A stretch of DNA of 64,000 bases, from NCBI RefSeq assembly GCF_037482845.1, contig NZ_JBBHJW010000005.1, positions 1 through 64,000 on the forward strand, read 5' to 3'. Position 1 is the first letter of the stretch. Every line of letters starts with the position of its first letter. This stretch comes from Paucibacter_B soli. Its GTDB lineage: Bacteria > Pseudomonadota > Gammaproteobacteria > Burkholderiales > Burkholderiaceae_C. The position numbers and the translations under genes are program-made. The notes below the pieces were generated by a model. That model had not been told where the DNA came from and did not search any database. It was given only the letters and a program-made list of their open reading frames with translations. Below, piece by piece: positions 44,087-54,392 of this stretch.

Positions 44087-44556
44087 ACGCCTTCATCCTG
44101 CATTTCGAGCTGACCCGGCCGCGCCCCTGGGGCCAGCTATGGAGCTTGCTGCTGCCGTGGCGCAAGCCCTGGGCGCCGGCCGCGCCGCCGGGCGCGGTGA
44201 GCCTGGCCGGGACCGACGCGGGCAAGCGTGCCGTCCCAACCCCGGCGCACGCCTTGCAGGCCTTGCTCGACAGGCTCGGGCCGAGCTCGCAGGGCTTGAG
44301 CGAGCTGGGCCGTGTGGCGTGCACACTGCGGCTGGCCGCCGCGCACAACCCGCTGGCGCATCTGGGCGCCGACACGCTGACGCAGGCGATGCGGCAGCTG
44401 GAGGGCGTGGCAGACCTGTGCCACGATGCCGAACTGGCCCTGCTGCATTTGCAGATGCACAGGCGCGTGGAGGAATTGCGCACGCGCGCGCAGGCGGCGC
44501 GTCATGGGCAGCAGGCGCTGCCGGCGTCGCAAGGCGGCTGCACCGGCGCCGCCTGA
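44083..44556 (+). CDS. Unknown protein coupled to the FeeM-like gene
   Basis: 157 aa, TTG start overlapping the stop codon of the FeeM-like gene (TTGA). It opens with MNAFILHFELTRPRPWGQLW and has a predicted helical region with LADLCHDAELALLHLQMHRRVEEL-like composition near residues 110-135. No domain is recognised. The reading frame and overlap support a real gene, and a joint function with the N-acyl amino acid synthase is inferred. Confidence 0.55.
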   Translation: MNAFILHFELTRPRPWGQLWSLLLPWRKPWAPAAPPGAVSLAGTDAGKRAVPTPAHALQALLDRLGPSSQGLSELGRVACTLRLAAAHNPLAHLGADTLTQAMRQLEGVADLCHDAELALLHLQMHRRVEELRTRAQAARHGQQALPASQGGCTGAA

Positions 44557-44698
44557 GCCGAAGCGAGACACTGCGAGTCGATACCATATGGCCCGGCCGG
44601 CCAGCAGTGCCGGGCCAAGGCGACAACAAGAACGATGCGGGCAGACCGGCTTGACAGCGCCATGGGCGCTGCCCAAGCTCTGCACAGAGGGATTCGAA

Positions 44699-45076
44699 AT
44701 GAGCTGGTTCTATTCGCAGATGCAGGACATGCACATCCTGCTGGCCTGGTGCAGCGTGGCGCTCTTTCTGGTGCGCGGCCTGGCGCTGCAATTCAAGGCC
44801 GAGTGGCCGCTGGACGTGCGCCTGCGCGCGCTCGTGTTCGGCGTCAACTTCCTGCTGGCGATCGCCGGCCTCAGCCTGTGGGGCTCGCTCAACTACAACC
44901 CCTTGGTGCACACCTGGCTGCTCGCCAAGTTCATCGCCATCGGCGCCTACATGGCCTGCGTGCACTGGGCCATGGACCGCGGCGAGTTCAGCCCGCTGGC
45001 CTATGTGGCGGGCCTGCTGCTGCTGGCTTATGTGATGGCCGTGGCCAGCACACGCGATCCGCTGCTGGGCTTCTGA
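44699..45076 (+). CDS. SirB2-family membrane protein
   Basis: 125 aa with four membrane helices: HILLAWCSVALFLVRGLAL, VFGVNFLLAIAGLSLWGSL, LAKFIAIGAYMACVHWAM, and LAYVAGLLLLAYVMAV. This arrangement, with the HP-like LSLWGSLNYNPLVHTWLLAK block, matches SirB2 (PF04247), a widespread inner-membrane protein of unknown biochemical role once linked to invasion-gene control in Salmonella. Alone on the strand with 142 bp upstream. Confidence 0.75.
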   Translation: MSWFYSQMQDMHILLAWCSVALFLVRGLALQFKAEWPLDVRLRALVFGVNFLLAIAGLSLWGSLNYNPLVHTWLLAKFIAIGAYMACVHWAMDRGEFSPLAYVAGLLLLAYVMAVASTRDPLLGF

Positions 45077-45135
45077 CCCAAGCTGGGCGGGGCTGGCCTC
45101 AACGATGCACCCGCTGCCTCAAACTATCATGGCCC

Positions 45136-45954
45136 ATGCGCCAAGCGGTGATCACTTTCGGCGACAGCCGCCGTCGACCCGGGCTGTGCCCGCGTAGGGG
45201 AACTGCGCTGCGGCTTGCCGGCCTGGTGCTGGCCGGCCTATGCAGCTTGCAGGCGGCCCTGGCCGCCGAACCGAAGAAGCTCACCCTGGGCACCAATGTC
45301 GACGAGACGAACTTCACGGGCCTGTGGTCACGCCTGCTCTATGCCGAAGCGTTCAAGCGCCTGGGGATGGAACTTCAGATCGTGGTGGCGCCGCTCAAGC
45401 GCCTGGAAATGCTGCTGGAGCGTGGCGAGATCGATGGCGAAATGATTCGTGGCCCGGCCTATGGCGCCGCGCACCCGCGCCTGCAGGTGGTGGAGCTCCC
45501 CTTGGCTCGCCTGTCCTATGCGCTCTATGCGCTGCAGGCGCCGCCGGGCCTGCGCAGCCTGGACGACCTGGCCAGCGGGCGCTTGCGCGGGGCTTATCGG
45601 CGCGGTGTGGTGTTTTGCGACGAGGCCTTGAGGCCGCGCCTGGCAAAGCAGCAGCTCACGGCGGTCACCACAGTCAAGCAGAGCGTCGACATGCTGGCCG
45701 CCGGCCATGCCGACTTCATCTGCGACGTCTCCATGGGCATCGCTCAGTACGAATTCGAGACCAGGACGCAAGGCAACAAGAACAGGCTGCAAAAGCTCTT
45801 TGACATCAGCCCGCCGCAAGCAAGCAGCAGCTATCTGCTGGAGAAGCACGCACCCTTTGCCGCACAACTGGCCAGCACGCTCAAGCAGATGGAGAGCGAG
45901 GGCCTGGTCGAGCAATACCGGCTCGAGGCGCTAGCGCGCTTGAAGCCGCCCTGA
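45136..45954 (+). CDS. Periplasmic binding protein, family 3-like, orphan
   Basis: 272 aa from ATG 45136. A long signal region with ALRLAGLVLAGLCSLQAALA ends about residue 47. The type II binding fold shows as EAFKRLGMELQIVVAPLKRL and EMLLERGEIDGEMIRGPAY, then KQMESEGLVEQYRLEAL. It is similar in design to 20779-21522. No transporter genes adjoin it. It ends convergently with the zinc-ribbon gene, overlapping by 24 bases. Confidence 0.7.
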   Translation: MRQAVITFGDSRRRPGLCPRRGTALRLAGLVLAGLCSLQAALAAEPKKLTLGTNVDETNFTGLWSRLLYAEAFKRLGMELQIVVAPLKRLEMLLERGEIDGEMIRGPAYGAAHPRLQVVELPLARLSYALYALQAPPGLRSLDDLASGRLRGAYRRGVVFCDEALRPRLAKQQLTAVTTVKQSVDMLAAGHADFICDVSMGIAQYEFETRTQGNKNRLQKLFDISPPQASSSYLLEKHAPFAAQLASTLKQMESEGLVEQYRLEALARLKPP

Positions 45955-46170
45955 GGCGACCTGGCCGCCGCCCTCGGGCTCGGGCGCGGCCCATTCATGC
46001 CCGCAGTCCAGGCAGCGGTGGTGGACGGGCTCGCAAGGCAGGCAACACCCGCCCAGCGCGATCTCGCCGCGCTCGGCCGCATCCATCGCTTCGGGCGAGG
46101 GAAAGCCAAAAAGGATGTTCACGCCGGAGGGCTTGCCGCAGGCGGGGCAGCGAAGTTTGGGAGGTGTCAT
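45931..46170 (-). CDS. Small zinc-ribbon protein
   Basis: 79 aa. Two CxxC knuckles are visible: KLRCPACGKPSG near the start and HHRCLDCGHEW at about residues 50-60, with GGCCLPC between. A rubredoxin-like or zinc-ribbon fold is likely, and a metal is expected. Role unknown. The 3' end overlaps the binding-protein gene on the other strand. Confidence 0.6.
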   Translation of the reverse strand: MTPPKLRCPACGKPSGVNILFGFPSPEAMDAAERGEIALGGCCLPCEPVHHRCLDCGHEWAAPEPEGGGQVASGRLQAR

Positions 46171-46287
46171 GGTTTTGCTTGAGGTTTGGGCCTGGACGCA
46201 TGCGCCCGGATGGCGGGCGCGTGAGGGGGGCCTGATGTCGAGATGAGATGACCGATTGAAATATTCGATCGATACCGGTCAACAAAT

Positions 46288-46303
46288 GGGGGATCGCTCC
46301 CCC
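46288..46303 (-). terminator. Possible weak terminator after the 46326-46586 gene
   Basis: GGGGGA-TCGC-TCCCCC is a six-base-pair stem with a four-base loop, 22 bases after the stop codon at 46326 on the minus strand. It is followed by ATTTGTT rather than a long T-run, so strength is doubtful. Confidence 0.35.
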
Positions 46304-46325
46304 TGGGTGCACGACGCCCTTGCGC

Positions 46326-46586
46326 TCAATGCAGCGTGGCGTCCCCCGCTTCCTTGCGGGCCCACTCGGCCATGTACTCGAACACCTTGGCTACGTGGCG
46401 CATCTTGGCCGGCTTCTCGTCGTCGCCGTAGGTGTGCTGCACGCACAGGCCGTCGCCGCGCTTGCCACCCTGGACCCACAGCAGGCTGAACTCGGCCCCC
46501 AGCCGGTGGGTCAGCTCCATAGCGAAGTCCTCGTACTTGCCGCGCGGCATGTCGGCATCCCGGTCGTCGTCATTGGTGTTGATCAT
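46326..46586 (-). CDS. Small conserved-looking protein of unknown function
   Basis: 86 aa from ATG 46586 (MINTNDDD); ten further codons are open upstream. A predicted alpha/beta layout is suggested by FAMELTHRLGAEFSLLWVQ, GDGLCVQHTYGDDEKPAKM and RHVAKVFEYMAEWARKEAGD. No signal, no membrane segment, no known motif. It is flanked by the zinc-ribbon gene and the toxin-antitoxin genes with about 270 bp of gene-free DNA upstream (46587-46852). Confidence 0.5.
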   Translation of the reverse strand: MINTNDDDRDADMPRGKYEDFAMELTHRLGAEFSLLWVQGGKRGDGLCVQHTYGDDEKPAKMRHVAKVFEYMAEWARKEAGDATLH

Positions 46587-46852
46587 CTTGCATCCCTGTG
46601 CTTGGCGCACCGCCATCCGGTGCAGGGAGGAGCTTGCATGACGGGCGGCTCATGGGGTGAGCCACTGAAAAGGACGATTGGCGTCGGGAGACGGCGGGAC
46701 GGCCCGGCCTTTTCAAGGTCGCGTCTCGTTCTGGGAAAACCCGGGGGGCCGCCCGTGCCCAAAGAGCCTTGAAAATAGGTGTCGCGCGGACCGGCCGGGC
46801 GTTTGCCTGTTGGATTTCCGGAACCCGCCAGGGCGATCCGTCCCAGCCGTAT

Positions 46853-47197
46853 TTACTCTACGGAATTCAGCAGCATCCTCATGCGTTCGCACAGCGGGGC
46901 CAGGTGTTGCTCCACCACACCCCAAACCAGCTTGTCGTTCACCGTCGCATAGGCATGCACCAGCACATTGCGCAGGGCCACGGCCTGGGGCAGATCGGGG
47001 ATGGTGGCGGCGGTGGCGGGGTCGGCCTTGCGCAACTGGCCCAGTGCCTCGCCAACGATCTCCAGCTGCCGCTCCACGGCGGAGCGCAGCATTTCGTCCT
47101 GCAGGTAGTCGGCAAAGGTCTTGCTTTGCACGAAGCGACCCGCGCGCTCGGCGGCCTGCAAGGCATCCCAGAGGTACTTGGCCGGGTCAGGCGCCAT
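46853..47197 (-). CDS. hepT: HepT-like (DUF86) toxin ribonuclease
   Basis: 114 aa. The Rx4HxY motif of HEPN ribonucleases is RNVLVHAY, near residue 77, after ALGQLRKADPATAATIPDLPQAV. Sequence and length match DUF86/HepT. HepT is the toxin of the MntA-HepT system; the partner nucleotidyltransferase AMPylates a Tyr beside the HEPN active site and so disarms it. The Tyr of RNVLVHAY is the likely target. The gene overlaps the mntA-like gene by 11 bases. Confidence 0.85.
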   Translation of the reverse strand: MAPDPAKYLWDALQAAERAGRFVQSKTFADYLQDEMLRSAVERQLEIVGEALGQLRKADPATAATIPDLPQAVALRNVLVHAYATVNDKLVWGVVEQHLAPLCERMRMLLNSVE

Positions 47198-47507
47198 ACA
47201 GCGGCACTTGCTCGGCTTCGATGCGGCGGCGCAGATAAGGGTTGCGCAGGGCGTCGGGGGTCAGCAGGTCCACCGGGCGGTTGAACAGCTGCTCCAGGTC
47301 TTGCTTGAGTGCAAAGAAGGCCCGGGAATAAGCGGCGGGCTGCAGCGTATCGTCGAAGGCAACCAGGAAATCGAGGTCGCTGTCAGCGGCGCGGAAGTCT
47401 GCCCGCACGGCCGAACCAAACACATGCAGGCTGTGCGCATGATGGCGCTGGCACAGCTCGGCCAGCTGTGCCTGGTGCTCGGTGATGAATGCCTGCGCGG
47501 TGCCCAT
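47187..47507 (-). CDS. mntA: MntA-like minimal nucleotidyltransferase, antitoxin
   Basis: 106 aa from ATG 47507; TTG 47543 would extend into the DNA just after gyrB. The nucleotidyltransferase signature GSAVRADF then DSDLDFLVAFD fits GSx(10-12)DxD, giving the two catalytic aspartates. With the overlapping HepT gene it makes a type VII toxin-antitoxin pair in which the antitoxin acts by AMPylating the toxin. The order antitoxin then toxin is normal. It begins 37 bases after the gyrB stop. Confidence 0.85.
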   Translation of the reverse strand: MGTAQAFITEHQAQLAELCQRHHAHSLHVFGSAVRADFRAADSDLDFLVAFDDTLQPAAYSRAFFALKQDLEQLFNRPVDLLTPDALRNPYLRRRIEAEQVPLYGA

Positions 47508-47544
47508 GCCGGTATTCAACCCGCCGTGGGGGCGGGCCGTCAAC

Positions 47545-50097
<2,553 letters not shown>

Positions 50098-50194
50098 CGG
50101 GGACTCTCTCTCACTCGCGGGCCCTTGCATGCGGCCCTTTAAAAGCACTGAAGCGGGCCGGGGCCCGCTGTTCATGAATCGTTTCGAACCGGCG

Positions 50195-51319
50195 TCAGAT
50201 CCTCATCGGCATGACGACGTATTTAAAACCGGTCTGCTCTGGGATCGTGATCAGCGCGCTGGAGGCGCTGTCGTTCAGGTCGATGCTGACCATGTCCTGG
50301 CTCATGTTCTGCAGCGCATCCATCAGGTAGGTGACGTTGAAGCCGGTCTCGATCAGGTCGCCGTTGTAGTCGATCTCGATCTCTTCCTTGGCCTCTTCCT
50401 GCTCGGCATTGCTGGAGGCGATCGAGAGCAGGCCGGGCTCGAAGGACAGGCGCACGGCCTTGAACTTCTCGCTGGTCAGGATGGCGGCGCGCTGCAGGCT
50501 GGCCAGCAGGGTCTGGCGGCCCAGCGTGACGTTGAACTTGTGGTTCTTGGGGATCACGCGGTTGTAGTCGGGGAACTTGCCCTCCACCAGCTTGGTGACG
50601 AACTCCATGCCGCTGAACGAGAACTTGGCCTGGTTGCCGGCGAAGCGCATCTCGATCGGCTGGTCGTCCGAACCATCTTTGCCACCGTCCTTCAAGAGGC
50701 GCATCAGCTCCAGCACGGTCTTGCGCGGCAGTATCACTTCCTGCTTGGGGATGTCGGTTTCCAGCGTGGCCTGGGCCAGCGCCAGGCGGTGGCCGTCGGT
50801 GGCCACCAGGGTCAGGTTCTTGCCCTCGGCCACGAACAGGATGCCGTTCAGGTAGTAGCGGATGTCGTGCACCGCCATCGAGAAGTGCACCTGGTTGATG
50901 AGGTGCTTGAGGGTCTTCTGAGGCACGGCGAAGGCGGGGCCGAAATCGGCCGCTTCCTGCACCAGCGGGAAGTCGTCGGCCGGCAGGGTCTGCAGCGTGA
51001 AGCGGCTCTTGCCGCCCTGCAGCGTCATCTTGCTGCCGCTGGAGCTGAGGCTCACCGTCTGGTCGGCCGGCATCGAGCGCAGGATGTCGATCAGCTTGCG
51101 CGCACCCACGGTGCTGGAGAAGTTGCCGGCATCGCCGTCGAACTCGACCGTGGTGCGCACCTGGATTTCCAGATCGCTGGTGGTCAGCTCGACCTGCGAG
51201 CCCTGCTTGCGTATCAGCACGTTCGCCAGGATGGGCAGGGTGTGGCGGCGTTCCACGATGCCGGACACGGCCTGCAGGGCGCCCAGTACCTTGTCCTGGG
51301 TGGCTTTCAACACAATCAT
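50195..51319 (-). CDS. dnaN: DNA polymerase III beta (sliding clamp)
   Basis: 374 aa from ATG 51319, which starts MIVLKATQDKVL; a GAGAGAGG stretch stands before it. Three clamp domains of about 120 residues: RRHTLPILANVLI, TLQTLPADDFPLV, ATDGHRLALA, and VVMPMRI at the end, a typical clamp C-terminus. Central replication gene, 97 bases from gyrB and 129 from dnaA. Confidence 0.98.
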   Translation of the reverse strand: MIVLKATQDKVLGALQAVSGIVERRHTLPILANVLIRKQGSQVELTTSDLEIQVRTTVEFDGDAGNFSSTVGARKLIDILRSMPADQTVSLSSSGSKMTLQGGKSRFTLQTLPADDFPLVQEAADFGPAFAVPQKTLKHLINQVHFSMAVHDIRYYLNGILFVAEGKNLTLVATDGHRLALAQATLETDIPKQEVILPRKTVLELMRLLKDGGKDGSDDQPIEMRFAGNQAKFSFSGMEFVTKLVEGKFPDYNRVIPKNHKFNVTLGRQTLLASLQRAAILTSEKFKAVRLSFEPGLLSIASSNAEQEEAKEEIEIDYNGDLIETGFNVTYLMDALQNMSQDMVSIDLNDSASSALITIPEQTGFKYVVMPMRI

Positions 51320-51448
51320 GTTTTCTACCTCTCTCCGCTTGTTCTGAGGGGGTTGCCGCACGGCACCGGGGTGAACGCGCGCGCGTGAGCAGCGCGCATT
51401 GTCGCCCAGGAATGAGGTCTTACCCGGGGGTGGAAACCTGGGGGCAGA

Positions 51449-52957
51449 TCAACCTTTGAGCGTCTGTTCCAGCACATGCAGCTGCTGGTTCAGCTCGGTG
51501 TTCTTCTGGCGCTCGCCGCCGATCTTGCGCACCGCGTGCAGCACGGTGGTGTGGTCGCGGCCGCCGAACAGCTCGCCGATCTCGGGCAGGCTCTTCTGCG
51601 TCAGCTCCTTGGCCAGGTACATCGCAATCTGGCGCGGCCGCGCGATGCTGGCCGGGCGCTTCTTGCTGTACATGTCGGCGACCTTGATCTTGTAGAAGTC
51701 GGCCACCGTCTTCTGGATGTTCTCCACCGAGATCTGGCGGTTCTGGATCGACAGCAGGTCTTTCAGCGCCTCGCGCGCCAGCTGGATATTGATTTCCTTG
51801 TGGCTGAAGCGGCTGTAGGCCAGCACCTTGCGCAGCGCACCTTCCAGCTCGCGCACATTGGCGCGCACGTTCTTGGCGATGAAGAAGGCCACGTCCTCGG
51901 GCATGGGCGCTGCTTCAGCCTCGGCCTTCTTGATCAGGATGGCCACGCGCATTTCCAGCTCGGGCGGCTCGATCGCCACCGTCAGGCCGGCGTCGAAGCG
52001 GCTGGTGAGGCGCTCGTCGATGTCCACCAGGCCCTTGGGGTAGGTGTCCGAGGTCATGATGATGTGGGCGCGCTTGGCCAGCAGGGCCTCGAAGGCGTTG
52101 AAGAACTCCTCCTGCGTGCGGTCCTTGCCGGCGAAGAACTGCACATCGTCGATCAGCAGCAGGTCCAGCGAGTGGTACTTGGCTTTCAGTTCGTCGAAGG
52201 TCTTGCGCTGGTAGTTCTTCACCACGTCCGAGATGAACTGCTCGGCGTGCAGATAGAGCACGCGGGCGTCGGGCTTGTCCTTCAAGAGGGCATTGCCCAC
52301 GGCGTGTATCAAATGGGTCTTGCCCAGGCCCACGCCGCCGTAGATGAAGAGCGGGTTGTACATCTGGCCGGGGGCGCCGGCCACATGCAGGGCGGCGGTG
52401 CGGGCCATCTGATTGGCACGGCCGGGCACCAGGGTGTCGAAGGTGAGTGCCGGGTTGATGCGGTGACGCGTGCTGCTGGGCGCCGGGCCCTGCGCATGGG
52501 CGCCGCCCGGCACGATGATGGCGGGCCCTTGCGGCGATTGCATGCCCACCACGCTGGCCTGCTCGACGCCGGCCATCTGCTTGGCGGCGGGCTGGTTGTT
52601 CACCGGCACCGGCCGCAGGCCGTTGTGCAGCACCTGGCCCACCGACAGCGCCTGGTTGGCGGGCGGCGCCATGCGGGCCAGCGCCTCGCGCGGCGCCAGT
52701 GCCAGCTCCAGGCGGGTGGGGCGGCCGGCCAGCTCGCTGAGGATGGATTCAATGCGGCCCGCGTACTGATTGCGGATCCAGTCGAGCTTGAAACGGTTGG
52801 GCACGCGCAGGGACACGACCAGCCCTTGCGCGCCCGAATCGGCCACCTCGGCCGGGGGCAGGGGGCGGATCCAGGTGTTGAATTGTTGCTCGGGCAACTC
52901 GGCGGCCAGGCGTTCACAGCCCTGCTGCCAGAGTGCCGTCAGGCCATCTGCGCTCAT
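51449..52957 (-). CDS. dnaA: Chromosomal replication initiator DnaA
   Basis: 502 aa. N-terminal domain I is ERLAAELPEQQFNTWIRPL. Domain II (about 85-165) is a long flexible linker. Walker A is GGVGLGKTHLIHA, Walker B lies in LLLIDDVQFF, and the DNA-binding signature is ELFGGRDHTTVLHAVRKI. A near-consensus DnaA box (TTTTCCACA on the minus strand) ends exactly at the ATG, so autorepression is plausible. First gene of dnaA-dnaN-gyrB. Confidence 0.98.
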   Translation of the reverse strand: MSADGLTALWQQGCERLAAELPEQQFNTWIRPLPPAEVADSGAQGLVVSLRVPNRFKLDWIRNQYAGRIESILSELAGRPTRLELALAPREALARMAPPANQALSVGQVLHNGLRPVPVNNQPAAKQMAGVEQASVVGMQSPQGPAIIVPGGAHAQGPAPSSTRHRINPALTFDTLVPGRANQMARTAALHVAGAPGQMYNPLFIYGGVGLGKTHLIHAVGNALLKDKPDARVLYLHAEQFISDVVKNYQRKTFDELKAKYHSLDLLLIDDVQFFAGKDRTQEEFFNAFEALLAKRAHIIMTSDTYPKGLVDIDERLTSRFDAGLTVAIEPPELEMRVAILIKKAEAEAAPMPEDVAFFIAKNVRANVRELEGALRKVLAYSRFSHKEINIQLAREALKDLLSIQNRQISVENIQKTVADFYKIKVADMYSKKRPASIARPRQIAMYLAKELTQKSLPEIGELFGGRDHTTVLHAVRKIGGERQKNTELNQQLHVLEQTLKG

Positions 52958-53394
52958 TGTGGAAAACTTGTTCTTGAGCGGCCGGATTGTACGTATTCGG
53001 GGCCGCCGAAGTAGAGGTTATCCACAGAAATTTCCGCGGGGTCAAGCCCCGGTAATCCCCAGGGGCCGCTGCGGCAAAGTTGACCGGGCGGGCATTCTTT
53101 GGTGTAATCGCGGGCTTTCCCGGACGCCGGACGTATTTGCATGGGCGCGTGACTTTTGAGAAGCAGAAGTCAAACCCCTTGCGGTAGGTCCACCGCGCCA
53201 CCGGCCTGGGTTCACCTCGGCCGGCGGCGCACGCGACAAGCGGCGCACCGGCGCGGCGCACATCAAGGATGCGCCTCATCTGCAAGCATGCCACCACGCA
53301 TGCCGCGGGCGAGGCCACTGGGATGCACACCGCATCCGATTGATTTGCCCACGGCTATATAGCGTCAACCGACGCGCCCACTGAGGTTCCCATC
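52958..53394. other. oriC: Replication origin region (dnaA-rpmH intergenic)
   Basis: 437 bp between the divergent dnaA and rpmH genes. One perfect DnaA box TTATCCACA is at 53018-53026 (+) and a one-mismatch box TTTTCCACA is at 52966-52958 (-), touching the dnaA start. The rest is GC-rich with no obvious AT-rich unwinding element, apart from a short TATATA at 53356-53361 close to rpmH. More boxes occur within rnpA, so the functional origin may extend there. The assignment rests on gene order and boxes. Confidence 0.6.
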
Positions 53395-53529
53395 ATGAAA
53401 CGCACTTACCAAGCCTCCAAGACCCGCCGCGCCCGTACCCACGGCTTCCTCGTCCGCATGAAGACCCGCGGCGGCCGTGCCGTCATCAACGCTCGCCGCG
53501 CCAAGGGCCGCAAGCGCCTGGCCGTCTAA
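53395..53529 (+). CDS. rpmH: 50S ribosomal protein L34
   Basis: 44 aa (MKRTYQASKTRRARTHG ... RAKGRKRLAV), the complete L34 sequence with the usual Arg/Lys-rich composition. ATG at 53395, stop TAA at 53527. First gene of the rpmH-rnpA-yidD-yidC group, transcribed away from dnaA. The leader from dnaA is long, about 370 bases from the DnaA box at 53018. Confidence 0.97.
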   Translation: MKRTYQASKTRRARTHGFLVRMKTRGGRAVINARRAKGRKRLAV

Positions 53530-53547
53530 GGCTTACGCCGCCGCATC

Positions 53548-54054
53548 GTGATCGGCCGCATCCTGCGATCGGCCGACTTTGAGCGCGTGCTCGGTTCGCC
53601 GAGCCGTGCGCGCAGCAGCCATTTCGCTGTGCATCACCTTGCGGCCGTGCCCAGCCTGCCTGGCAAGCGCTTATCCACAGCTGCTGGCCAGTTATCAACA
53701 GGCGATGCACCGATGATCCACATGCTTGTGGATGACGCGCCCCTCACGGCCCCGCCGGCAGCTGTTCAAGGCCGCTGGCTGGGCATGGTGGTGCCCAAGC
53801 GCCATGCGCGACGTTCCGTCACGCGCACCCTGCTGAAACGCCAGATCCGCGTCGCCTTTGCCGAGGGCGAGGCGGCGCAGCTCTTGCCGCCCGGTTTGTG
53901 GGTGGTGCGCCTGCGCATGCCCTTCGACCGCAAGCAATACCCCAGCGCCTCGTCCGACGCGCTGCGCGCCGCCGCGCGTGCCGAATTGCAGGGCCTGGTG
54001 GCCAAGCTGGCGCGTGCGCCGCGGCCCGCCAGGCCCGAGCCGGCCCAGCCCTGA
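53548..54054 (+). CDS. rnpA: Ribonuclease P protein component
   Basis: 168 aa from GTG 53548. Conserved: MIGRILRSADFERVL, GMVVPKRHARRSVTRTLLKRQIR (the RNA-binding Arg-rich helix), and PPGLWVVRLRMPF. Between about residues 35 and 75 there is an insertion of some 30 residues, compared with the E. coli protein, containing RLSTAAGQLSTGDAPMIHML. Its DNA carries a cluster of DnaA boxes (see 53671-53735). RnpA assists the RNase P RNA in 5' tRNA maturation. The downstream yidD gene begins 12 bases after. Confidence 0.95.
   Translation: MIGRILRSADFERVLGSPSRARSSHFAVHHLAAVPSLPGKRLSTAAGQLSTGDAPMIHMLVDDAPLTAPPAAVQGRWLGMVVPKRHARRSVTRTLLKRQIRVAFAEGEAAQLLPPGLWVVRLRMPFDRKQYPSASSDALRAAARAELQGLVAKLARAPRPARPEPAQP
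53671..53735. other. DnaA-box cluster inside the rnpA coding sequence
   Basis: Four 9-mers occur within 65 bases: TTATCCACA at 53671-53679 (perfect), TTATCAACA at 53692-53700 and TGATCCACA at 53714-53722 (one mismatch each, plus strand), and TCATCCACA at 53735-53727 (minus strand, one mismatch). All lie in the stretch that encodes the RnpA insertion. Density is far above that of the surrounding 90% G/C-third-position coding DNA. Confidence 0.6.
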
Positions 54055-54065
54055 GCGCGAGCATC

Positions 54066-54392
54066 ATGCAGAAGAAGACGCCGACATTCGCGCAGCGCTT
54101 CATGATGGGCTTGGTGCGCGGCTACCAGCTGCTGTTCAGCCACTGGATACAGGCCGGCTGCCGCTACCAGCCCAGCTGCTCGGCCTACGCCATGCAGGCC
54201 CTGTCCAAGCATGGCGCCTGTGCCGGCAGCTACATGGCCGCCGCCCGCATCCTGCGCTGCAACCCCTTCTGTCTGGGCGGGCATGATCCGGTGCCTGACA
54301 ATGCGCCGGGTCTGTTCACCCGGCTGGGTTGTGCAGTGCCGCCCGCCCGTCCGACTTCCTCCCCTTCCTCCAATCCTGAAGCTTCCCCATGA
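54066..54392 (+). CDS. yidD: Membrane protein insertion efficiency factor YidD
   Basis: 108 aa. The family core is RGYQLLFSHWIQAGCRYQPSCSAYAMQAL, then AARILRCNPFCLGGHDPVPD. Three cysteines and the amphipathic N-terminus are as in other YidD proteins. It aids YidC in membrane protein insertion. The 20-residue C-terminal tail (VPPARPTSSPSS) is variable. Overlaps yidC by ATGA. Confidence 0.95.
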   Translation: MQKKTPTFAQRFMMGLVRGYQLLFSHWIQAGCRYQPSCSAYAMQALSKHGACAGSYMAAARILRCNPFCLGGHDPVPDNAPGLFTRLGCAVPPARPTSSPSSNPEASP

